Positions 20,810-32,940 of a DNA stretch of 64,000 nt are shown here, piece after piece. Positions within the stretch are counted from its first letter, which is position 1. Every line of letters begins with the position of its first letter. The translations under genes and the position numbers were made by a program. Origin of the DNA: Parasponia andersonii (taxonomy: Eukaryota > Streptophyta > Magnoliopsida > Rosales > Cannabaceae); assembly GCA_002914805.1 (NCBI GenBank), contig JXTB01000193.1, positions 476,475-540,474 on the forward strand, written 5' to 3'. Below the pieces are notes generated by a model, which ran no database searches, had not been told where the DNA came from, and saw only the letters and a program-made list of their open reading frames with translations.

Positions 20810-21820
20810 ATGTAGAGGTAATTTAGTTGGAGCAGAAGTTCTTCAAGATAATGGGACAATGGTCTCTTCAGGCCAAAGATTCAGCCCAGAAAAAGGCTAC
20901 TCGCTGACGCATATAAATCCTCTGCATTAGTCTTCCTTTTTAAAATAGAATTGCTTATTGACTGTCTTATGTGAAGTTTTGTCTTAAGCTGCGCTTTATT
21001 CTCGGAATTGTCATAGTAGATAGTAATTTATCAAGTTTCCAAAGTTGTTGTAACGTTTTACACTAAGAGGAAGTTGACATTATGCTATTCGGCATGAAAA
21101 AAGCTATCATTTTATTTCATTTTTTATCTTAAATCAATTGCATTTTCCTATGTAACTATTTCGATGTCGTGCCATGGGTTAAATAGTATGTATGGTCACA
21201 TTTTAGTATGGTCACATTTTCAAATTTAGAAAAAGCTCTGTGTTGTTTTCTGCTTAGTGAAGCTTTCCTTTTAGTAACGCTGGGGACATTACAAATTTGC
21301 CCAAAAAAAAAAAGAACTTAGCCGCATAATTTTAAATAATATGGTCATATCTTAAGATAATATGTAATTAGAATGGACGTGTCACATTATCTGGGTACAC
21401 GTTTTTGGGGTACTTATCATTACTTAACTTTTTTTTTTTAAAAGAAAACCAAAGAAAGGTTGAAAATTCGGTTACTCGTGCTACTTTGAAGTGGTTAAGT
21501 AATTTTTTCCTTTTAAACTCTCGCTGGAATTGAGAAATTATTTCAAACATGGGATAAATGCATCATTTAAGGGTCTAGATTACTTTTGTGATTAAAATAA
21601 GCTCTTTTTCTTTTGGAGCATTTTTTATGCTTAGCGCAGCATAAATAATAATGTGAGGGTTACCACAAATTTACAAGTGGACTTGCACACTTCTATAATG
21701 TGTGATGTTTAAGTATTTTACAGATGTCTTTTAGTGTTTTTGTTTTGTCTATAATAATGCCCTCTTCAAGATTTAACTTGAAGAATAGGTCGATAACAAG
21801 GGAACAACACTGCAGACTAG
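20810..21820. repeat. Local duplication, unit B
   Basis: It matches unit A in order but is split by unrelated AT-rich sequence at about 20,995-21,520. The end phrase GGGAACAACACTGCAGACTAG mirrors unit A. Confidence 0.55.
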
Positions 21821-24126
21821 TCGGCCCTGGTGCTAAGATACAAGATTAAGTGGTGTTGATTTTGGGCCAACGATCCTTATAATGTACATTCTTATTGCTT
21901 GGAGCAATACTTCCATATCTGAAAAAAGCTTGGTTGCGTACAAAACGCAGCATTTCTCGAATCTAATTTATGTAAAGAACGGTTCGTTTGGTTTGCAGCA
22001 AAACATTTCTTTGTGAGAAAATGTGTTCATATGGCTGATTATGGGGTGTGTCAAAGCTAATCTACTCGAGCGTGGGCTCTGCTCAGGATGAGAGGAACAA
22101 ATAGAGGATGACAAGTTAAATGAAAACCGAGTTCTTTCTGATGCTCCTACAAGTTCAATCTTTTACCAAGAGATACTTATCTTATCATAAAAAGCAGCCT
22201 TCGTTTTGCTTATTCATGAAATTGTACTCTCTGCCTCAAACAAACATGAGTAGTCACTTTTCTAGTTGGTAAACATTTACGGTTGTGCATATTTCGGAAC
22301 TTCGGATCAAATCATAATCAGATAGTTTAAAAGTTTTGATGGTTCAAAAACATCTGGTAGCTAACAGCTATATTTTCATAACCTTCCGCGTAAAATCTCG
22401 CATTGTATCTTGGTAACTTGCTAGGAAAACTGGGGAAAGTAGTTTGTACTAATTTTGGAAAGCTAGTGTCTACTTGTTTCTTTTTCTTGAAACAGATGCA
22501 TTGGCCAAGGTTTAAATCTTAGCCGATGAAATCGTATTGGGCGTCCTTTGGGCATCACTATAATATCTTGGATAGTAAAGTACTGTTGTCACATGTAATT
22601 CTTGAGTTTTACATTCAACATGAGAGTGCGTAATTTGTTAAAAATGAGTGACGCAATTATCACCAACACCACTTTTTATGAGTAGTACTTTTTTATTACT
22701 GCGTACAAATTACTTTTGAGTGGTTGAGTTTGACACTCGTTTGCTTTTACTTAGTCTAACATTTTCTCCGGTCTACAGCTTGTGGAATAATCCTTAGGAT
22801 ACATTGATATTCATAACAACCACCCTTGACTGCCTTAATGAAGTGTGAATATAAGTAAGGGTAAAAGTTTTTTTTTTTTTCAGAAAGATGTTTCATTTTT
22901 TTTTTTGGTTGAATAAAACATTAATAGAAGGTTGAATGAGGAAACAATGAATTGACAAGAAGTAGTGGACTACATGTCGCGCAATACACCCATGTGCTTG
23001 TATCTGAAGAATATGTAGTTATATTTGATTTAATAAGATCTGATCAAATTATTGTACTTCAACTTCATTTTCTACTATATATATCACCTCAATTTCATTT
23101 TACCAACTGTCCAACTCCCAGAAGACTCTCTCTCTCTCTCTCTCTCTCTCTTAGAAGATACTTTTAAATTAATATTAATATCTCTACAGAAACAGGATTA
23201 CTCAGACGATAAGTACTCCTACCAAATGATAATCTAAACAATTTATAAATAGCATGTTTTGGGAGAATAAGCCCTCCAGCTGTTTAAGGATCGATCATGT
23301 TGATGAGAGTACCTTCCATCATGTTGTCAAAACAAGTGATCATGTATAATGACACCAAGTGACATTAATCCGAATGGTACCTAGTTAGACCTACTTCAAG
23401 GACCACAATGACAAATTCCTTGCCTACTTTCAAAGGATTGATCTCCTTTAGGGCTCTTTCGAATTTACAATTTTATATATGGTGCTTTAATCGATGTTTT
23501 CTAATTTCTATTTAGATAGTGAAACAGTACTATTCTTTTCTTTTTTAATAATAAATTCAAAACTTTTGTGGAAGAGAAACTTTCTTCTGGAAATCTTATT
23601 AGATATATAATTTCACTTTAAATGTTTTGTTCGTGGCATTGAATTGTGTCCTGTTTGCTTTGTGGGGAAAAAAGTTAATAAGATGATGTCTTGTCTTATT
23701 TTAGTAGTGCGTCTGGGAACTGGCTTGGCTACTGATATTAAATGTGATTCATGTGTGAATTGATCATGTGTTATTAGAAGAAAAATTGTCATTTTGAATT
23801 AACTTAATTAAGGGTCGTTTGTTTCATATGAGTAGACTTGAGACCGATATCTCGTCCCCACTGTTGTCAAAAGAGTCACAAAAGGACTACTATCTATTGC
23901 TTTCAAAATTTCTAACATTTGCAGAATATAAACGATGCGTATTCATATCTTCCCCCCATATTTTTGGAAAGTTAGCATTGATTTTGACTAGCCACATAAA
24001 ATGGTAAGCGATGTAAATTTGCATTCACTATTTATTTTGTCCCATGGGAAACTTTAGGCATTGATTGTGACTACCCACCCAAAATGGCAATTTTTTTTAA
24101 ACGAAAGTTGTGTTGATCTTCATTAG
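21821..24126. other. Gene-free flank left of G2
   Basis: No coding frame with recognisable homology was found. There is a (CT)n microsatellite at 23,125-23,151. The rest is AT-rich and unassigned. Confidence 0.4.
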
Positions 24127-24791
24127 GCTACTTGGAAATTTTGTCAATAATAAATTTAAGAAATTACAAGATGTAGTTTACGTGTTAAAATAATTAACAA
24201 AGCAAAATAAATAAGAATGTAAGAATTTTATAGTAGTTCAGTCCCGAAAAAGATAAGTCTACGTCTACTGTTCTTCACTATTTTCTGGAGAATCATAAGA
24301 GTTTCTCTAAGTCTCAAGTTGAGAGCAAATAGAAAATTAAAGAGATAGTATATAGTGAAGTGACTGTTCTAAGTCTCAAGTTGAGAGCAAATAGAAAATT
24401 AAAGAGATAGTATATAGTGAAGTGATTGTGAGATTATTGTATCGTGATTAATAATGAGACCGAGCTTCCTTTATATAGGTGAGGGTAGTTTATTATTTCT
24501 CAATTATGATAACAGGAAAGTACATCATCAGAAAATACAATTCTAGATAACAATACAAAATTGGGCAATAATTAATAAATAGATTACTTGTTCTCTACTT
24601 AGAAGCTTGTTCCTTTTTCTCATAGATTACCTATTTAGAGAAGATTGATCTAGTTTCTTTTTTTTTTACTGGTCGTACTTGAATCATTCGGAGGAGGTTA
24701 CACTTTGAGCTCATATGCGACACATTAAACTCGGTTGTTCACTTTCTTTTCCTAGCGTTGACTAATGATGTAAATTTAAGATCGTACAACA
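24127..24791 (-). repeat. G2 3' LTR
   Basis: It aligns with the G1 LTRs from GGAAATTTTGTCAATAATAAA to CGTACAACA. The outer end is eroded (no TGTTG). A TATA box faces the minus strand (complement of TTTATATAGG near 24,470-24,480). It contains a near-perfect 62-bp tandem duplication at 24,306-24,429 and a short version of the 25-bp minisatellite at 24,671-24,720. Confidence 0.75.
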
Positions 24792-24806
24792 ATTGCCCCC
24801 ATCTCC
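24792..24806 (-). other. G2 polypurine tract
   Basis: The minus strand reads GGAGATGGGGGCAAT directly before the LTR, a clear purine-rich primer site for plus-strand synthesis. Confidence 0.7.
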
Positions 24807-25185
24807 ATCAGTCTTTTAAGACTGAATGGAGCATATTGCTCAGACAAGTGCGAGCTTAAGAATGCGGCATTATAAGATCATCTTGAAACCTTCGAAGAGA
24901 CACTCTTGAATCACATTTTTTCAAATCCACATGTATATTTTCCTGACAGACACAATCATGTGTCACTTTCTTTAGGATACTGGTGATACTCAAGGAAACC
25001 CTTCCGCTTCTCAAATAGATGTAACGATGACAATGACGTCAGTCGTCGTTTCAAATCAAAACTTTTCGTATTTTGAAAATTAATTTATCTATTTTCAAAA
25101 ATCAATTATCTCACATGAATTTAAGCCATTAGATCTCAAAAATTAACCCCTTCGATCTACAGTTGAGATTCATTAATTCTTGAGG

Positions 25186-25194
25186 TATATAAAG
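25186..25194 (+). promoter_or_regulatory. TATA box of the G2 antisense gene
   Basis: TATATAAAG lies about 180 bases upstream of the leader donor (AAAAG/GTTGGC near 25,371) and matches the G1 TATA position. Confidence 0.6.
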
Positions 25195-26020
25195 AAAAAA
25201 TCCTTCATCTTCTTCCTTCTATTTTCATTTCCTCTGAAATGTTTCGAAACTTTCATAAGAAAAAACCCTTAGTGACCAACTCCAGAGAAGACTTAGAACT
25301 TAGTTCATCTCCTTTAACGAAGTTCAATCAGAATCTCTCAAGCAATATTCAGATTCTCCAGGCTTCAAAAAGGTTGGCATCCATTTTTCTCTTGTTTCTC
25401 CATTTTTATAAATCATTGATTGTTTCAAATACTCGAATCATAATCAATTATGAATTTCTTCTTTCTGAACTAGATTGAACCATAAATTCAACCGTGCATT
25501 GAAACGAGAAATACCTAAAACTAAAAATATGACATCCTTGATTGAATGTCAATGACTACTCTTGACATATAAAATTAGACGATACCCATATGAAAATCTA
25601 TGATTTTTCTGAAATTTCTAGGTTTGTAGGTGAAAAACCGTAGAACTGTAGGTTTTGAATTGAACCTAGATTTTGTTCAGATTGAACAATAAATATAAAT
25701 CTGATAAATCGAATGACAAATTGCTTGAAAATTACTTGAATTTGTAGGATAGAAATATTAGACGAGTAGATAGATGAATCAACAGGTTGATCAGAAAAAA
25801 CTCGAATAGATTCGAGATAGACGAACAACATGATGTTGGTACAATGTTACGGTTTTTGGCCTCAAACTGCTCACACATAGCGAGTATACTTGCAACAATA
25901 GACAAACTAATATGCCTATTTTTAGGTCGCACTTAGGTTTGTTTTATAAATACAAATTATAAATGTACCTGTAGACCAATGCTCGTATAGGATTAAATAC
26001 GTCCCATATTTTTCTTTTAG

Positions 26021-28147
26021 ATATCTAGTAGTGAAGAACTTAGGGAGGGGAATGCATTCTTAAGGGAGTTGTCATTCTCTGCTGTGAGCATTAGTTCGAT
26101 AGATCTTGATGATTATTTAGAGCAGTAACCCGAAATAGAAATAACTAGGACTTGGTAGAGTAGTCCTCTCATTGGCGAACTTCCTCAAGACCAATGGCCT
26201 CAACATGTCAGGGATACACCAACATTCTCCACGGGTTACAATTACATGCAGGGTGACTGGTCGTGCACAGACATAAAGACGAGCTGTACCACGAACAAGC
26301 TTGAGAAGATTGTTCGTGACTACAAAATTGACATGCCTCTTCACCTTCCTACATAATTTAACTGACTACCTACATCTCCTAAAGGAACTGCCTTATTTTC
26401 AGACGCAGCTCTAAGATGCGGCATCTACTTTCCTCTCCACCCATATATTATCTCAATAGTCGACTACTATGGTGTAGTCCCTTCCCAATTAAATCCAAAT
26501 ACCTATAGATATATAGTATGCTTGTACATATTATACAATAAACTAGGTCTAGGAACCCTCACACCTAAAGATTTCGCTTGGTTTTATCAAGTGAAATTGA
26601 ACCCATCTGACTTTGGCTTCTCCTACACGAGCGAGTGATCGAATCAAGCAATCAAGACAATACACGGAGTTTGAAACAATATGGGAAAATGGAACAATCC
26701 ATTTTTCTACTTTGATTATACGAACAATGGGTTCTTCCAAAACCTTGGTAGGTTGCTTTAGCTGTAACTCGCTTTTAAATATATTATACGTTTTTTTTAT
26801 CTGATTGCATTTTTATGTCATCGTAGATAGTAAAGAGCGCCCAAGACTCTATAAAGAGTAGCTTGCCCGAGTTTACAAAATAAACAACCTTCTAATTAAA
26901 GAATTTGATTGGAAGAAGCTCGGGATAACTGAAAACTTAATTGCTTGCAGGCTATTTCCCAAGGGCACTACTCTCCCTACAGTTGCCAATTGTCCAACCA
27001 AACCCTCGAGCTTGAAGAAGCTAAAGAAACAGAAGGGAGTGGGTGCCTCATCTTCCAAATCTAGTAAACAAAAAACACCTGCCTCATCTTCTGTTCAAGA
27101 ACCACTATCTTCAGTTGCTTATTCTCCACCAGCCTCTCAGCCACAAGCAGAAGGTTGATTTTCTATTATTCCTTCTTCTTATCACACTATAAACCTTGCA
27201 TCCTAGCTCATCTTATTATGCAGACATAGCAATCGGCAGTGGCTTGTGAGCCCCGCCTTCCACGTTGGGTTCTCGATCAAGGTCGAGGACCTCAGAAAGC
27301 ACACTTCCAGCCTCCAAGGGGAAAGAGAAGGTCGACTCTTTTAAGAAAAGAAAATTTTCCTTCAAGGACATCCCTCAAAGCTCACCTTTTCCTCATCTTA
27401 TTGAAACTACGAGCCATCCTGAGACCTCAAACAAGGAACCAACTTCTTCCTATAGGGGGCTGAGCCAGGCTAACAAGGCAGGTCTGAGCGCGACCTTTAT
27501 TGATCGCTTCACCTCAAAAGATGGTTGGGAGGGGATAAAGCGAAGACCAACAAAGGTCGCATTTAGTGTTGCAATGCAAATACTGGCTAATGTATATTCC
27601 TTCTCCTTTATTCATATATGCTACACTCTCCTTTTCTAACACCATTCTTATATTTCAGACTGCTATGGCTGCTGTGCTGATGTATGACCCATTCCTCAAA
27701 TGCATGGAGAAGGAAAAAAAAGTCTAAGAAATGACCCAAGCATGTGAAGACTTAAAGAAGACTCATGAGGATGAGAAAAATACCTTCAAGTCGGAGAAAA
27801 AATAGCTACAAGAGGCTCTGGTCAATGAGAAGCTGGAAAAGGAGAAGCTTGAGGCAAAGATAAAAAAGCTTGAGAAGACCATCTCCCAACATCTGGATGC
27901 TCTAAAAAAGGCGACCAAGGAGGCAGGTTACAAAGCTATGGAAGAGTTCAAGGCTACTAAAGGCAAAGAGCTCAAAGAAAAAGCCAGCAACATCGCCTCA
28001 TTGACAATTATCTACAACATTTTTTGTGAGCATCTGGAGTTTGACTTTTCATTTCTTGGCGAAGATGTGGTTGAATTTGTTGAGAGCTGGAAAGAGAATG
28101 AAGCCACCAAAGCTGCCAACAAGGGAAGGGGGACAACTGCAGAATAG
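26021..28147 (+). pseudogene. G2 antisense gene (aORF, Transposase_28-like), degraded
   Basis: It has the same architecture as in G1. A leader exon from about 25,200 ends near 25,371, and exon 2 begins right after TTTTAG at 26,020, but the start codon is ATA instead of ATG. Coding exons are about 26,021-26,746, 26,828-27,152, 27,222-27,591 and 27,659-28,147, with GT-AG borders kept (for example CTTG/GTAGGT and AAT/GTATAT). The Transposase_28-like block keeps PLHPYIISIVDYY and the Trp that is a stop in G1. A basic motif (FKKRKFSFKD) replaces the G1 KKRKV motif. The Lys/Glu coiled coil and a C-terminal VESWKENEA are present. At least six in-frame stops are visible, so it is a pseudogene. Confidence 0.7.
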
Positions 28148-28880
28148 ATTTTTTTTTTAACTGAAGATGTATAGTTAAGGACAAATGCGGGCTTGTCCTA
28201 TTTATTTTTGTAACATTTTGTGCGCACACTGATGTAAGCTTTAATCTATGAAGTTCCTCTTACCGAATTTTTATTTGTGCAAGATAATTAAAACACATTG
28301 CATAATAATATAAAGATGCATGTGACTAATCGGTACGCTATTACGATTCGAATCCAACCAATTAGAATGAGTTTTAAGCATTAAGATAGGTTAGGCCACT
28401 TAAGAAAGACAATGAGTATGAGTGATGCGAACTCAATATTTTTTTTTTCAAAAGTTCCATGGCAAAATAGAATATAGCGATTTATCATATCGAATAATGA
28501 ACATTTTGCTTAGTTACTTTGTTGTTTAAGGAGGGAGATCATGTGATACGACATATTAAGACATGAAGCTAGGAGAAAATCATAAGATTTTAAGAAATTT
28601 TAGAAATTCGGAGATCTAAAGTTCCAACCCCCTAATTGAATGTTTGCACAGTCCCTTAGGAAGCGAGTAGGTGTTAATGAACTGATCTCACTATCCCCTG
28701 AGTTTTATGGTGTTTGAAGACAGCCATAAAACTATTAAAGATGAACCAATATAAGGAAATAATAAGATGATAAAATCGAAGAAATAGTATTTTTATTGAT
28801 GAATTCAGATGACGAATAATAAGATGCCCTCCAGGCCTTTGAAGCTATATAAAGATACATACACGAAGATTTACTGATAA
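28148..28880. other. Convergent 3' zone of G2
   Basis: There is no coding sequence. It aligns with the G1 zone at 9581-10,440 but lacks the GAATGACGATCAAC array. Confidence 0.5.
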
Positions 28881-29900
28881 TAATGACGAAGTTTTGCTGC
28901 ATTCCAAGTGTGCTCGATCTTTTCTCCTCCAGTGCGAGCTAATTTATATGTCCTAGGTCGAATGATGACATTAATAACATATGGTCCTTCCCAAGAAGAT
29001 CCAAATACACTAGCGTCGTGTTCTTTAGTGTTGGGTAGAACTTGTCAAAGAACAAGGTCACCAACTTCAAATTCTTTATTTTTGACTTTAGAATTATAAT
29101 ATCGAACTGTACATTGTTGGTACGATACAATCCGTAGTTGAGACTACTCGCGCTTTTCTTCCAAAAGATTGAGCTCAATGCTCATTAATACATCGTTCTG
29201 ATCTTGATCATAAGTAGATCGTCGAAGGGAGCTCACACTAATTTCAACTGGTACCATTGCTTCATATCTGTAAGATAAAGAGAATGGACTTTCTCCAGTA
29301 GTAGTTTGTTGAGTGGTGCAATAAGCCCATAGTACTTCAGGAAGTATCTCTAACCAAGCTCCCTTGTATTCTTCTAGCTTCATCTTCAGGTTATGTCTAA
29401 GTACCTTGTTTATAGCTTTGACTTCAGCATTGGCTTGTGGAAGAATGAGGACGGAGAAGCTTTTCTTGATGTCCAAGTTATTGCAGAAGTTTTGAAATTC
29501 ATTGCAGTCGAATTGCATCCCCTTATTAGAAATTATAGTGTGTGGTATACGATAACGACAAATTATAGACTTGTAAACAAAATCTATTATTTTCTTTGCA
29601 AAAGTGGTACTTAAAGCTTCAACTTTGTCCACTTGGTGAAAAAATCTACTGCGACCACTGTATACTTCAATCCATCTCACGTCAATAGGAGCATTCCAAT
29701 AATATCAATTCTCCATACTACAAATAGCCATGGACTAGTCATTGAAATGAGAGGAACAAGTGGCAGTCTAGGAATAGTTGCAAGTTGTTGACATTTGTTG
29801 TATTTTCGAGTGAATTCCATTGTATCTTTCTTCATAGTAGGCCAAAAATGTCATTGTCTAAGGGCTTTGTTGGCAAGTGATTTCCCCCAAGAATGATTTC
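28881..29900 (-). pseudogene. G2 integrase
   Basis: The minus-strand frame at 29,144-29,680 gives the core of a Tat-lineage integrase: FVYKSIICRYRIPHTIISNKG where the second catalytic Asp is replaced by Asn, LPQANAEVKAINK with the catalytic Glu, and VLWAYCTTQQTTTGESPFSL. The C-terminal part follows at lower coordinates (28,881-29,150) and the zinc-finger region at higher ones, both with stops. The enzyme would have inserted element DNA into chromosomes. Confidence 0.75.
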
Positions 29901-30237
29901 TGCATATCCCTTCCTGAATTTCTCTCATAATGTAGTGTGCCTTTTTATCATCAACACATAATAATAATGGTGAGCTAAAACTTCTTCGATAAAGCTTCTT
30001 GTCATAAATGATATAATGAGCTACCTTCATTTGAAGTTACTTTGCATAATCTTTTTTCTCGGGAAGATCGCCATCTTATAGATACTTTGTTATAGGATCC
30101 ATCCATGAAGATTTTTGATTAACTTGCATGGTTACTTGGGACTCTACTTCTATACTTGGCTTTGAGAGGAATTCGAGAAGAACCAGCTTTAGTAATTCTG
30201 CATCTTTTGTCGAAGCGAGCTTAGCTAGAGTATTTGC

Positions 30238-30700
30238 CTATGTGTTCTTAGTATGAGGAAAAAGTTGAATGCTGTAAGTAGTAAATGTTAAGAATAGTTT
30301 CTGCACTTCCTGTAATAATTTTCCTCTTTTGGCTTGATAATTACCGATCACTTGACAAACAACTAACTGGGAGTCACTGTATACCTCAATCATTTGGACC
30401 TTCATTTCTTGTGTGAGCTTGAACCCAACTATCAATGTCTCATATTCTACCTTATTATGTGATATTGGAAATCAGAAGCAAAGAGCACAATGAATATTAT
30501 TCCCTTCTAGACTGATTAGCATCGAGCTCGTACAAGTTCTGTTCTCATATGACGATTTATCGACATGGAGTTTCTATAACCTTTATAAATTTATAGCAGA
30601 TTTTTCGATTACTTCTATGAGAAGCTTGATATCATAAGTGAATTCTACAATAAAATCCATAAGAGCTCGACCTTTAATCACAGTGCGAGGTCAAAAATTG
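30238..30700 (-). pseudogene. G2 RNase H domain
   Basis: The frame at 30,238-30,435 has VGFKLTQEMKVQMIEVYSDS and LVVCQVIGNYQAKRGKL, the signature of the additional RNase H carried by Tat-lineage elements after the ordinary one. Stops occur on both sides. Confidence 0.65.
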
Positions 30701-31830
30701 ATATCGAATTGACCTAGCTCAACTGCCTACTTGATAGTTGTCCTGAAACCTCTGGCTTTTGCAAAACCTATTTCAATAGAAAGTTTGTGAAAACTTCGAT
30801 GGAGTGCACATGAAAATAAGGTCGAAGCTTCCTAGATGTAATGAAAAGTGCTAGTGCTAACTTCTCTGTCTCTAGATATCTTGTTTCGGCATTGAGTTAT
30901 CTTTTACTTACATAATATATAGGTCGCTGTATATTTTATTCTTCTCAAATAAGCGTAGCACTTGTCGCATAATTGGAAATAGCGAGGTACAAGTATAACT
31001 TTTCCCCCAGCTTTGGCTTTGACAAGAGTGGAGGAGAACGTAAGTGTTTTTTAAATTCTTTGAATACCTGCTCGCACTTTTCTACCCACTCAAATTTCTT
31101 TGATCCTTTCAACACCTCGAAGAATGGCGGGCATTTGTCAGTTGATCTTGATACAAATTAGCTTAGTGCAGCCACTCTTCCTGCCAAACTCTGTACATCC
31201 TTAGATTTACAAGGTGGTTGCATGTCAATTAGTGTTTGTAACTGAGGGTTAGCTTCAATACCCTGTTGGTTGACCATGAACCCTAGGAACTTCCCAGATC
31301 CTACTCTAAATGCACACTTTTGGGAGTTCAGCTTCATTTAATACTTTCGAAGAATCTTGAACATCTCATCAAGATGCTTGACATGATTTTCAACTTTCTT
31401 TGATTTCACTAACATGCTATCAACGTATACCTCTATTGTCTTGCCAATCTATTTTGTAAACATCATATTGACAAGACACTGATAAGTTGCTCCTGTATTG
31501 ATGAGTCTGAAGAGCATCTTTTTGTAACAGTACAATCCTTGATCAATGATGAATTAGGTATGCTCCTTATTTAGCTCGTACATGGGGATTTGATTATATC
31601 TAGAATATACGTCCATAAAACTTAGCAATTCATGCCCTGACATTGCATCTACAAGCTGGTCGATTCTCAGGAAGGGAAAATTGTCCTTCGAGTATGCTTT
31701 GTTAAGATCAGTGAAATCGATGCAAGTTCTCCACTTTTTGTTAGGTTTCTTCACCAAAACTGGGTTTGCAAACCAATTCGGGTAAAATGACTCCCTAATG
31801 AATCAAATTTTAATGCGACATAGCATTCTG
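30701..31830 (-). pseudogene. G2 reverse transcriptase and first RNase H
   Basis: Recognisable blocks on the minus strand are VKKPNKKWRTCIDFTDLNKA, LLSFMDVYSRYNQI, a catalytic box reading YVDSMLVKS near 31,411-31,435 where YVDD is expected, and a GFMVNQQGIEANP block. The loss of the second catalytic Asp and several stops make it inactive. This whole region is missing from G1. Confidence 0.75.
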
Positions 31831-32330
31831 GATCTATCGCCTATCTTTTCTATTGCACAAGCTTCCTTTGTTGTATCAATATTGAGGTAGTGGCATATAA
31901 CACTTGGATCACTCCCCAACATATTCGAATGCTGCCATGTGAAGAAATCCAAGTTCTAGTTCAGAACAGCAAGCAATGTAGCTCGCATGGGTTTTTGAAG
32001 CTTCACTCCAAACTTTAACACTTTAAGGACCCTTCAATTGACAAATCAATTTCGAGCAGCTTCTCTACCTCTTCTTTTAATGTGACGTAGCATTCTAGAT
32101 CTATCGCCTATCTTTTCTATCGCAGAAGCTTCCTTTGTTGTATCAATATTTAGGTGGTGGCACATAACACTTGGATCAATCCCTAATTTATTCATATGCT
32201 GCTATGTGAAGAAATCCAAGTTCTAGTTCAGAACAGCAAGCAATGTAGCTTGCATGGGTTTTCGAAGCTTCACTCCAAACTTTAACACTTTTGAGGACCC
32301 TTCGATTGACAAATCTTTTAAGTATTTTGT
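31808..32330. repeat. Tandem duplication of about 268 bp in the G2 linker
   Basis: A segment starting TTTAATGCGACATAGCATTC (31,808) is repeated from about 32,075 with few differences, including ATCTATCGCCTATCTTTTCT and the GAACAGCAAGCAATGTAGCT phrase. It covers the linker between protease and reverse transcriptase, which is single-copy in G1 (10,780-10,950). Confidence 0.8.
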
Positions 32331-32940
32331 GGGGCTAATCTTGACTTTTCCATTGATCTCTCAAGGATCGAGGTCTTCGATTGACATTTCACTTGACGTT
32401 TCTTCCTGCAGTTGGACTATCATTGCACGAGGTGTTTTCTATTTTGTTGCAAGATTCAAAGAATTTTTATAGCAAGACTGTGCATCATACTGGTTGCCTC
32501 GCACTTCGCCTACTCCGTGTTTGGTTGGGATCTTCATGGTGAGATGATAGACAGTTTGAAGTTCCCTCAGTGTTAATCTTCTTAGTACGACATTGAATGC
32601 GAAAGGGCAATCTACCTCTAAAATTGAGTCATTATTATCGAAACTCTAGGATAAGTTCCAGCATTTACCATAAGCTCAATCATGCCCCTCGGCATTAGGC
32701 TGTCACCCGTGAATCTATAAAGTGGATTGATGGTAGGTTTCAAATCGCTAACACTCAACCCCATCCTTTTGAAGGCATCGTAGTATAAGATATCAACAAC
32801 ACTCCCATTATTGACTAACACTCGCCATAATTATGTGCTTCCATAGTTGATTTTTATAACGAGTGCATCATTATGTGGGTAATGGACCTCCCTTGCATCC
32901 TGCTATGTGAAAGTGATATCCATGTCTGGTACCCGTTAAA
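32331..32940 (-). pseudogene. G2 protease
   Basis: The frame at 32,618-32,821 reads LVNNGSVVDILYYDAFKRMG, the protease active-site region with Asp changed to Asn in D-x-G-S, followed by GDSLMPRGMIELMV. Flanking parts are in other frames or contain stops. It is the counterpart of G1 11,273-11,641. Confidence 0.7.
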
